From Cryptomeria japonica (Eukaryota; Streptophyta; Pinopsida; Cupressales; Cupressaceae): 64,000 nt of DNA. The translations under genes were made by a program, and so were the position numbers. Of this stretch, positions 33,915 through 45,100 are shown one piece after another. Below the pieces are notes generated by a model. It was given only the letters and a program-made list of their open reading frames with translations. It was not told the DNA's origin and made no database searches. The stretch spans positions 266,261,925-266,325,924 of the forward strand of contig NC_081415.1 in assembly GCF_030272615.1 (NCBI RefSeq), read 5' to 3'. Each line of letters begins with the position of its first letter. Positions within the stretch are counted from its first letter, which is position 1.

Positions 33915-35191
33915 TGGGAATAGGTTATACCTAGGTATGTAAGGTTAAATCATTTTGAAGACCAAATAATAAGTGACAAGAATGTTGGAGTGTAGACGAG
34001 AAGAAAAATCAGAGAAAGTGCCTTGTCTGATTTCCACAGTTGAATCGAAGACAATGAGAGAAGCTCTTAAGGATGATGATTGGATAAAGGCAATGAATGA
34101 AGAGCTTGATCAGATTGAGAAAAACAACACTTGGTCACTTGTTCCTAGACTTGATGATAAAAATGTGATTGGTTCAAAGTGGGTATTTAGAAACAAGCTA
34201 AATGAAGATGGTGAAGTTGTTAAAAACAAGGCAAGACTAGTTTGCAAAGGGTATGCATGAGAAGAAGGTGAATATTATGGAGAGACCTTTGCACCGGTTG
34301 CTAGGCTTGAGGGAGTTAGGATGCTACTTGCATTTGCAGCCTTTAAAGGTTTCAAAGTTTACCAAATGGATGTAAAGTCAGCATTTCTGAATGGTATTCT
34401 TGAAGAAGAGGTGTATATTGAACAACCGGATGGGTTTGCATTGACTGAAAACAAGGATATGGTATGCGAACTGCATAAAGCTTTATATGGATTAAAGCAA
34501 GCACCACGGACATGGTTTGAAAGATTTCATGCACATCTGATAAAGATAGGATTTCAAAACCAGTGAGGATAGTAATATTTATTTGAAGACTGAAGGAGAC
34601 AAGATGTTGATTGCAGAAGTATTTGTTGATAATATCATATTTGGAGGAAATGATGATATGAGTATGACTTTTGCAGAGGAGATGGAGGAAGAGTTTCAGA
34701 TGTCTCTGATAGGTGAGATTAAATTTTTCATTAGTTTGTAGGTACAACGGATGAAAGGTGGTATTTTTATCAGTCAATCTAAGTATGTGAAGGAAGTGTT
34801 AAAGACCTTTGGAATGGAAGACTATAAACCGGTAGGAACACCTATGGTTATAGGTTGCAGATTGTCAAAAGAAGATGATTCACCCTCAATGGATGAGAAG
34901 GAATGTAGATCTATGATTGGGAAACTTCACTATGTTGTTCATAGTAGACCGGATATTGCCCATGCAGTTGGTTTAGTGGCAAGATTTCAAAAGAGCCCAG
35001 TGAAGAGAATATTCAGATATCTTAGACGGACAGTTGACTATGGATTATGGTATCCATACAGAGGAAATTTTCCTTTGCAAGTATTCACTAATGCAGATTA
35101 GGCAGGAAACGTGGATGACCGGAAGAGCACAACCGGTGGTGCATTCTTTCTAGGTGGTAGACTGGTATCTTGGACCAATAAGAAACAAACT
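33915..35191 (+). pseudogene. Copia reverse transcriptase / RNase H fragment
   Basis: The plus strand reads [60 protein letters not shown] and [20 protein letters not shown]. After a frameshift near 34560 it continues TSEDSNIYL, FVDNIIFGGND, SMIGKLHYVVHSRPDIAHAV and the start of RNase H (AGNVDDRKSTTGGAFFLGG). The catalytic YVDD-type motif is FVDN here, so one catalytic Asp is lost. Stops include TGA near 34258, TAG at about 34739 and TAG at about 35099 in place of Trp in NADWAG. A short deletion removes residues before KRIFRYL. No gag, protease or integrase is left. Confidence 0.88.
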
Positions 35192-35205
35192 TGTGGTAGA
35201 CTGGT

Positions 35206-35649
35206 ATCCCTTCACCGGGTGGCTCATTAATTTGGGTTTAAATCCTTTAGCAAGGTTACTCCTAACAGGGTAGAGCTCCTAACAGAGATGAGGCTAAAAT
35301 CCCTTTACCGAGTGACTCCTAATAGGGTCTACTCTTAACCGAGCATTATTGTAAAGCTCCTAACCAGGCTAGGCCTTTAACGAGGCGCATTCTGAAAGAG
35401 TGCAAATATTTTGTGTGTACCAATTCCCACTGTGGTTTTTCCCATTTGGGTTTCCACATGAAAATGTTTGTGTTCATGTTGTGGATGGATTGTTGAGTTA
35501 TTCATTTTATGTCTTTACTATGTTTGCTTGATGATGAACACTTAAGTAGCTACTGGTATTAGTTTGGTAAATCTGTTTTGGAGACTGTTTGATCAACTAC
35601 CGGTATTGGTTATGAACCTTTTTTGGTGGTGTGTTTTCAGATCACTACC
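35206..35649 (+). repeat. LTR remnant joined to the copia RNase H fragment
   Basis: It matches 11406-11855 phrase by phrase (AATCCTTTAGCAAGG, GTAGAGCTCCTAA, TGTTGTGGATGGATTG, CTACCGGTATTGG). It follows the RNase H fragment directly, with the rest of the coding region, polypurine tract and LTR start missing, so an internal deletion fused RNase H to mid-LTR. It stops at ...AGATCACTA, after which similarity ends. Confidence 0.82.
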
Positions 35650-36767
35650 TTAGGCCCAATTTTTCTTTTCCTTATATAACCACATTACAAAATATGTGTA
35701 AAGAAAAATTGGGAAGAATCAATACAAGGACTACCTCATTTTTTCATTTTCAAGCAAGCAATTAATGCATTATTCATCTTTTACTAAAAATTATAATAGG
35801 CTAATTAAAGAATTACCATAATAATTGTATCCAATTGTCTAGTATTGTCCTTTCTTTTGTATATGGTTCTACCATTATTATTTTACAATTTATATTGTCA
35901 TTTCTCAAATTATTAATTTAATAGATGATTTCAACCATAACCGCCATTTTGAAGATGCATTGGGAATCATCGTAATCTTCATGGACTACATCATAAACTT
36001 TGTGAATAATATCGTCGGTCTCTCTTCACCCATATGCCTCCCTAAATCAAATCATTTAATTTACTCTTTATGTAATGACCACATCTTGTGTAGAGTTTTA
36101 CATCATCTATGAGTTGTCATCTAATCACACCAAAATCCATCTCCATTAACTTATTAGTAAAATTCAATCACAAGAAATTTGTATTACACCTATTTCACAA
36201 TTTCTAGAATGTGTTAAACTCTATAGCTTGTCACATCTAATAGAAGGTTATAGAAATGGAATATTATGCAAACAATTTGACTCTCTAAGAGAATTAAGAT
36301 TGTAAGCTCTTTCCATCATGAGAATGATCATTCAAGAATCTTGTTTCAATTTGGTCAAATCACAATCACGTTAATCATTATCATAACTAATATCAAAAGA
36401 TCCATTCTATATCATTTTCATACATGAAAAAAATCCCATTTTGAAACCTATGCATCAATTCAGTTTTTTATTTAAAACCACCGCCTATAGGTTCAAATTC
36501 CTCGCTTATCATGATTACAAACATATTTTTCAAAACATGAAAGTATTTGATAGAAAGAAAACAATCGGATTTCAAAGATATCATTCAGGAAAAAAAAATT
36601 GTATTTGAATCCATTGTTTATATTTCCAATTTAGATGTGAAAAAACACAAAGTAGAAAGGCTCGTCTCCTTCCATGCTCTCAAACAAGTTTTCATTACAA
36701 GAAATGTATAAACTTTAAGGCACTCATAAGATATTGAATTTCAATAAACTAAGAGCAACTTAGAAAC

Positions 36768-36797
36768 ATTCACACAAATTAATTAATTTGTGTGAAT
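36768..36797. repeat. Perfect 30-bp palindrome
   Basis: The half-site ATTCACACAAATTAA is followed by its exact reverse complement. No gene or element boundary is recognised beside it. Confidence 0.85.
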
Positions 36798-37047
36798 CAT
36801 CCGAGTGGCAAAGTTTACAAGATATGATGGAGATAGGACTACTTAGAAGGGAATCTATAACCTAATGTAGACACATGTGCTACCACCATACCACCTACTT
36901 GTGTTGTTTGCCCACTTGTACATAATTCACCAAACACAAGTGAAAACAAAAAGTGAAAGAAGATTAGGTTTCAATCCCCGAGAGAAAAAAGTAATTATGT
37001 TAATTAATTTCATAAATGAAAACAAGCATTAGTGATTGTCATCTAGT

Positions 37048-37172
37048 CAAATTCAAATGTTTGATTGATCATCTAGGTTTAGACACAAAATTATGGTGCA
37101 AAATATGATCAAATTCAAAGGTTTGATTGATCGTCTAAGATTTGATATCAATTTATGGTGCGAAATGTATGT
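37048..37172. repeat. Two-copy tandem repeat, period 62 bp
   Basis: CAAATTCAAATGTTTGATTG at 37048 recurs as CAAATTCAAAGGTTTGATTG at 37110. The similarity continues to ATTATGGTGC(A/G)AAAT. Confidence 0.8.
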
Positions 37173-37209
37173 ACCATAGGATAAATAGAGTTAAAAATAA
37201 TTAGTTTAT

Positions 37210-37364
37210 AGCTGATTATATGTATTTGTCTTTTTTAGTCACCCAGGTTATCCCCGCAACTCAGCCCAACAACACTGGTTTCCCATTCTGGGGCGAGTTG
37301 AGGCGAGACTAGTCCCTGGAGATGAGCTACGCAGCCCATCGGTTGAAGCTGACTATATGTATTT
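37210..37364 (-). mobile_element. SINE-like insertion (119 bp) with 18-bp target duplication
   Basis: The 18-bp direct repeats AGCTGATTATATGTATTT (37210-37227) and AGCTGACTATATGTATTT (37347-37364, one mismatch) flank a GC-richer 119-bp body in AT-rich DNA. Read on the minus strand the body begins TTCAACCGATGGGCTGCG and ends GGTGACTAAAAAAGAC, that is, with a short A-tail next to one duplication. A long variable target duplication plus a 3' A-tail is the mark of LINE-mobilised short elements. Clear pol III A and B boxes were not found, so the tRNA origin is not shown. Confidence 0.62.
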
Positions 37365-40300
37365 TCATACATCATAAAAGAGTATTTTTTAGAAAAATTA
37401 AGATCATGTACAATCTTTTCAACTATTTTATTTCTACTTCACTAAGTTAATTTATAATGATATATTTTTTCTTTAAAAGTTATGAATTTTTATCAACATT
37501 CATAGTCAATAATCACATGAAGATAACTTTCCATTTTGTAAAATTTATTAAAATCTAAGAACTGCCTTTAATAATAAGAATATATTATACATCATCATCC
37601 AAGTGGCTTTGAGAATTGCTATTGTTTCCACTTAATTATTAACATAATCACCCATAGCCAAATTCAATTTATCATGTATTTGTACTCTCTAATAAGAAAT
37701 CTATTTTCATAATTAGAACATAATTTAACTTGTCAATTGTATCACTCCCAACATAATATCTTAACTTGCCACCCTCATTTTACAATTAACATATTTAATT
37801 ATAAATGATTTGATATCTTAATTTAAGTGATAAAGTTATCATAATGCTTACAATCCTTTGAAGACATTCATTACAATCTTAATTTAAGTTACAACATAGA
37901 TATATTGAATTATTACAACTAGAGTTCTTTAATTTTAAGGCTCTCTAAAAAGGTCTAGCTTTCACATATGTGTGTAATTACAATGGTACTTCCATGCCCC
38001 CACATATATGTATCTCTGTCATTAAGCCTTACCCTTAAAATTCTTATATTACACTTGAATCATTGTCATAATCTTTGTGAAACCAAATTTATTATATAGC
38101 ATTCTAAATATATGGAAAAAACTCTTATTTTTTCATGTGGTAAAATAAAGCCCAACTCTTAAGAAAAGTCTTCTATCTAATAATTTACTCAATTACTTAA
38201 CAATAAATTAGAAAACTCGTATAAATAAATTTTGAGAATGATTGCTTACCTTGTGTACAAAGTCAATTCTCCTCTAATCAACATTATAGAGTGACATCAC
38301 TAACTAGATGCATCCAAGCACCTACATTCTAATGTGATAATATCCAATTTCATGTGTGCAAGTTTAAGATGATCTTCAATCTCTTTCCTACAATAGCCCG
38401 TTAAGAACCTCACTCTATCATAAATATAATCACGAGGCCATTTGCCACCATCTGAGTTAAAAATTATTATATCTCAATGACATTTTAGCCTCTAACAATG
38501 TGCAAGCACATAATGCTCAAACCAACCTATAATCCCACCTTGCAATCAAATTTAATCATATCATACAAGTAAATAAAATTGCAATATTTAGAAGTGTCAT
38601 ATAATGTTAAGAACAATGTCATCATTCAAACCATTCACCCATTTCCGCTAAAATGTTTTCTCAAGTTCAAATTCGAACAATTCATCGCTCCATAACTTCA
38701 CAACAAAACTAACTCAACAAATTTTGTTAACATTAAAAAGGTGATCGCTCTTCTTCTTTTATAAAGCAAATATCTCCATAAGAATGATAGGTTCATTCAT
38801 GTGCAATCAACATGATTGCGACAACTGACAACTAACAACACAAGGCACAACCATGTATTACCACATTGTTGCCCTCTATTTCCAAAGACACTTATAATTC
38901 CAAAATGTCATTCTCAATTTTTTTAAATAGATAGTTCTACACTAATTTTCTCAATTTATAGTTAATCATCAATTCTAGCAACAAGAAATAATCAACTCAA
39001 GACATGGAATCTACACAACCAAGACTATTGTTGTCCTGCCAATTGATTGATACCCAAACAATGACAAGAATTTAAGAGTTCCGAATAGTTTTTATTGTGA
39101 GATTTTAATAACGATAGAATGTAATACATAGCACATTGTGAGGTCATCCTTGGTGAACTTTAAAGAACAACTAAATTAATTTAGTAGTGTTTTGTCATTT
39201 TCAACTCTTCTTTAAGGCTTTTGTTGTGTACCATTCTAATGAGAAGATTTTATTTGATATGTTACCCTTGAATGAAGCTACAAAGTATTTTAGTACAATG
39301 TAGGGCACATCCAACAAGCCCACTCTTAGGAAGTGGTGAACGTGGGTTAATGTCAGTTACTCACATAATCTTCACATCAAAACCTTACTGCATGTCCAAG
39401 AGAGTACATTGCTGCCATATGCAATGTACATGATTTAAGCCATCTGCATATAGGATTACCAACCATTACAGAACCCTTCAACGCTTTATCACATCAATAA
39501 GAAACTTATAACGTCTTGTTAAATTATTAATGTTAAGGTATGCATTAGACAGAATATACATTTAAGTTGAGTTTCAATACCAAGTTCTTCCTCTAGGATA
39601 CAAAGGTATAAGTGCTCTATTTAGAATGACTCTCTTAGCTGCAAATATAATTATTCGGTTTGATTTGCCAAGTTGTATTTGAGTTCGGCAATCATGTATA
39701 TAAGACTCGCTATAAAAATGTTAACATTTTTGTTCGATTGTTCTAGTCATACACTAAATACTTGATCATCAAATTTGAATGAGAATAGTTAAAGATACAA
39801 TTTCCCAACTGCTATGAATGTCACTTATTTTAAGTTTGCACCTTTTGTAAGTCTGACTATAGATTCTAAAAAGTGTCCACGGACTTTAAAGTTGTACAAT
39901 GTTTGTCATTCCACTATTTATCCTACTCGGCATCCTATACATGCATATGCACCAAACTACAGTAGCCAATCTGTAAAAATTATGAATTCATATCATAGAA
40001 ACATCATGTCGAAAAGGAATTAGTGTTATAGTAAGTGGAAACAAGGTCAATAACATGCTTTTAAAATTGTGTTTCAAACATCTTGGACAAAGATCTGAGA
40101 ACAATGATTGTTATTTGTTTTTATTAAGCACTCAAGATAACGCTAGAAAAACAAATCCAGTACATGTTAATATAAATCATGTGCGGCACTAAAACAAAAG
40201 TTAAATATATCAAATACAAATTTGTTGGACAGATTTGTCACATTTACAGATACAAGTTCAGCATAAAAGTACGAACATTTAAATCAGTATATTTCTAAAG

Positions 40301-42080
40301 CCACAACCTATGTATAGCTCGATGGATGAAGAAAGAACACAGCTAGACATGGAAAATAAAAGGGGACAGAAGGAAAGGAAATTCCTATCACATCTACATA
40401 AACAAGTATTACACCATAAATGTCATGCTTTCTTTCGACTAGAAATAACCTGTGACTAGCCTTAATTAGTGGATAAAATTTCAAATTCAGTTTCCAAATA
40501 TGTTTCCTTTCAAGTCAAGATAAGTCCCAACCAAGTATTTGGCAGAATACTTGCTGTGAACAGATCAGGCGAGCTATTGAGAACTACATGTAAGCGGAGA
40601 TAAATTCTTCAAATGCATCAGAGAAAATGCAAGATAATAACATCAATTACATATGCATGAACTTTATAGTCAATCTTGAAACAAGGCACAAATGCTACCA
40701 ATAAGCAAAGTAGCTGTACAAATGTTTCTTCAAGAATTTGGAGGGCTATCTAAGATGCCTACTGCCCCCAGCCATTCCAGTACTTCCTTAGCTGAATACA
40801 AGACGATGCATTAACTTATATGCATCCTCATGTTTTCCATGCAACAAAAAAAATCTGATCCAAATAATCAATATATTTAACATGCAAATTACAGCCCTTT
40901 TACCTCTTTGCAGGCTTGAAATTCAAATCCAAATTCCCTGGTAGCCTTCATTGCAAAAGATCTGTTTTAGCCCTATGCCAGAGCAACAACCAAAAGACAG
41001 TTCTCCACGAGATCTTTATGCAGGCTCTAGCTCACCCTAAAAGGGTGGTCATTACCTGTATCCATTGCATAGTTGAATATTCCTGGATTACATCATTTCA
41101 ATAATTCAAACAGTTGATTACTCTGAAATAAAGGACTTGACATTGAAGCAAAAAAATTATTTGAATATTTGTCTTTCGGCAATGCCCAACAAGTGTCTGA
41201 ATATATGAATGTGGTAAATCAGGCTACCTTGACTTGTAATAGCACTACTCTATGTTTCCCAGGAAGGACCAATGACTGTTAACACTCTTGCACAATACAA
41301 CTCAAGAACTCCACACAGAACGGAAAAAAATGTTAAGTTGTGATGGTATGTATCCCCTTTATAAAAATTGAACTGTTAAGTATAGGAAACAAATATATCA
41401 TACACTCTGAACAAACATATATAAAACCATCTTTGAGATTGCCATGAAGAAAAACTGAGTGCAAAACCTCAAACGGCTCCACATTATGTTTCTAAAATTC
41501 AAAAAATTTACTGCATCACCATGAGATGGTAAAAGAACACGTGCTCTCCTCAAGACAAAACAGGAGGTACTTCAAAAATTGTCTCAAATGTTGAATGGCA
41601 TCCACCCAATTATCGATACAGCCTTCAAGGACAATCTCGACTAGCTTAATGATCCCACCTTTTGCATCTACACCTGAGAAGAAAATAAAAACCTATGCTA
41701 TGTGTACGCATTCAATGAAGATTAAATGTCCCTCATAATATCTGTCACGTCCCAAGACCCCAGTAAACATGAATTCACGGTAAAAGTTATCGTGGGAGCG
41801 TGAATTGCAACACATAACAGCATCCACACCCTCCATATTCATTGATATGGTCATGCTGTTGGACATTTGATCAGCAGGCATTCATTATATAGATACTATA
41901 CAACTCAACCCAAAGAGCAGCAGCAAATTGGCTGCACAAATTACATGGCAATTTACCTCAGCCTCAAACGGGAAAAAATAATAATAATCTCTCAAACGGG
42001 AAAAAATAAATTATCTTCTGAATGATACTAAAGTGCAACAATGAACAGGCATGCCATGCAAAAACTATAGATTATCTCAG

Positions 42081-42189
42081 TCAGGGCTCGCCATTAAAAA
42101 AAGAACGAAGCCGTTCTAAAAGTCCTTGCTTCACTGAATCTGGAAGTTGTCGAATAAGTGCATCTTTGATATTGTGTATCAGCACCTTC
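42081..42189 (-). CDS. UBP25: UBP terminal exon with stop codon
   Basis: It follows TTATGCAG and completes an AGG codon across the junction (AG|G). It reads KVLIHNIKDALIRQLPDSVK then QGLLERLRSFFNGEP and stops at TGA (42083-42081). The amphipathic ending fits a folded C-terminal helix pair. Confidence 0.78.
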
Positions 42190-45100
42190 CTGCATAAGAA
42201 AAGAAAGTACGTGTCAAGTTAATAGATAAACTTTCTGAATCACAAATTATGTTGCATTAAAAGAATGATGATGGTAAACCAGAAAATAGCCACAACATCA
42301 ACCAAAATGTTGAATAAAATTGGTGTACAGCTGATGAAACAATTCTACATGCCCACATAAGAACAAATTCTAAACATTTCATAAAAAGATGAGGATAAAA
42401 TTTCTTAAAAATCCAAAAACATCTCTTTATAAATTGAAATGCTAGAATGATTTCCTATGATCCCTCTCAGTTCCTACATGGTCAATCACTACCCGCATCT
42501 CCTATTTTGTGTGACCCTTGGAAGTACTATTCTAATCCACAATCTCAACAAAAAGTTTCAAGAAAAATAGCATGCAGCTGATGAACTAATTATACATTCC
42601 CAAATAAGAACAAATTCCATGTGTTTCAGAAAAATATATTAACAAAAAATTGAAAGCAATCAAAACCATCTCTATAAATGAAATGTAGAATTCCTGTGTT
42701 CCCTCGCTCAGTTCCTACATTGTCAATCTCACCTACATCTGCTTTGTGTGACTTGGAATTACTGTTCTAAGTCTTGCATTTACATAGTTGCAGCAAAGCA
42801 GAGGCATGCACTAAGAGCAACTAAGGAATTATGATCTTCAAAGATGAAAAACAATGCAAGGAGGCTCAGAAGGAAAAAACTTGCCATCATTGTGGAAAAT
42901 AAGAACATATGAAGAAACACTTCACAAGGTTAAAAGATGAGAACAAGCATTGCAGGTGGCTTATGTCCTGTATGGGAAAATGTCAATGTGGCACTTAATC
43001 ATCAATTGACAGATATTAACAGGTACACAATGCCACAGCTTAGCATGCATGGAACAAATACCAAGCTCAATTATCTGAGAATTGACTTCCACTCTCTATG
43101 ATGACTATGGTCATTTAAGGCTTGTCACATCACATATTGGGAACACAATCATAGGGTATTGTCTTGATGAATCAAGGATCATATGGCCCAGACCACGAGT
43201 CCCATGGTAGATTTTGATCAAACTTATTTATTTTAGAGTTAAAAGGCTCAGAACTGTTGTTCCATGGAAAATGTTGTTGATGGCACTTTGGTGTTTTACC
43301 AGACTGAATTGCTTTTAGAGCATGTGCACATTGCTTAGAGCTTGGCGTTATTAACTTCTTGCTCAGTTTCACAAGTTGCTTCAGCATTAGGTCATCATTA
43401 ACAGTTACTAGATTCCCTATGACACCCTTGTCTTGGGCGTGCGTATGACAACCTCATGTTTCCTATGTATTATGAGTACCTCATGGTTCCTCTGTCTCTG
43501 TATTATTAGGAGTCTTGAATAAGAAAGACAAATTTTGTAAGATAGCAATTACTCTTCCGTTTGGTGCTGCACTAAGAATGTCTTCACTTGGCCATATCCT
43601 TGACATAAAAGAAGGATCATTCCACATGATTGTTTTGTGATAGTCTTTGTCTTGGTTGAACTTAATTCATATAGTTTAATCTTGAAAGAGATTTAAAGGC
43701 CTCAAACATTCCATAGACACTTTTCATGAGGTTTTGGAGATTAGCCATATTCTTGGATAAAACGTATAGTTCTGGAGGAGAAAGTTTATGTCATATAAAA
43801 AGAGAATATAGTCTTGGATAGAATGTAGGTCTTATTGAATCAGAAGATTGAAGATTGATATACATGGCTAGCTGAGGAAAAAATTCATCAGAAAATCTAG
43901 ATTTTGCTAGTATGAGTTTTACTTAATACTATTGATGACTCAAGCATTAGATAGCTCAGAAACAAGCAGTTGACCGGATGAAGCAGGAGAATTCTCTGAT
44001 GGGCGCATTTTAGAGTAAACATCAGAATATGAATGGCGAAGGTGACAGTATAGATGGCAGTGCTTGCACTTGAAGCGTATACTTTCCATAACTAGAGTGC
44101 TGTTTCCAAACATTGCCCACAAGCAAGAGATCCAATTTATCAAGCAGAGAGTTTTCAAATCAATACTAACACAAAGAAGCAAAAAAAATTATCAGTATTA
44201 ACACACACGAGCATCATTTAATGACATTTTCTGCAAGATTCCAAATGCTGCAGTTCAAATAACAATGGGACTGCCAATTTTCCAAAGAGAAGCCTCATCC
44301 CAAAATACAAAAAGAGATACAAAAGGCTAATATGAATGCAGACAACTGCTAAAAGATCCTCACTATGACTAGAAGAAGGCTTCCAATACTTTATGACTAG
44401 GAGAAAGCCATGTCATCCACTTGGGATATAATAAAAATCTGAAGAATGCAGCAAGAAAACTACCTAAAGGCTTAAGGAAAAAAACAAAGAACTATTGTGG
44501 AGAATGAAAATAAGAACAGACTACAGAGTGAGCATCAAAAAGTCACACACAAATCTCATTGCTTAGTCACTAAATCACTAAGTAAACAGATTCAATTATT
44601 TGCTCCTTTTCATTTTATGTTCCAAATGTCTAATACATTGACCTTTTTCAAAAACATTTACCTCGAGTACTAAGAGTGTGGTGCTTCTCCATGTTCTTCA
44701 TAAATTTAATGACTCTTCCATCCATACTAATATATTGTATTCTTAAGTGATCAGCTGCATTCATTTTCTAATCAAGTCCTCCAAGCAAAACACCAGAGGC
44801 TGCTCCTGAGTTCAACCTTGAATTGTAATATATTCTACAAACTTGACCCACACCAAAAGAATTTAGGCTATCAAACTTTCCTACCAATTTCACCCTTGTG
44901 TGGTTAGTCATTCTCAACTTGAATGCAAACCTTTAACTAGAGAGGCACTCTTGCAAAATCCATAATGCGTGGAACTTTAAAGATCAAAGTTGCTACTCCT
45001 AAAATTTTGCCCTTGCAATCCTTTGATGGCTTTGATCTTGCTTGCGATGAATCTCCATAGAATGCAATTGGTAACTTCGAAATAATGTCCCCAAATAATA

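Larger units (their letters stand above)
35650..42080. other. AT-rich intergenic stretch 3' of the ubiquitin protease gene
   Basis: No protein motif is recognised on either strand. It holds a 30-bp palindrome, a two-copy 62-bp repeat and a SINE-like insertion, listed separately. The last several hundred bases before 42080 must include the 3' untranslated region of the minus-strand protease gene. No unambiguous AATAAA-type signal could be chosen. A 62-codon minus-strand open stretch at 41881-41693 lies in this probable 3' UTR and shows no homology I know. Confidence 0.5.

Noticed and set aside
34352-34777. 141-codon minus-strand open frame
   Set aside because: Antisense shadow of the copia RT fragment on the plus strand.
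41693-41881. 62-codon minus-strand frame just downstream of the UBP stop
   Set aside because: Lies in the probable 3' UTR; no motif and no separate promoter visible.
43172-43387. 72-codon minus-strand frame as a possible extra UBP exon
   Set aside because: No convincing splice sites in a compatible phase, and the flanking exons already join in phase without it.
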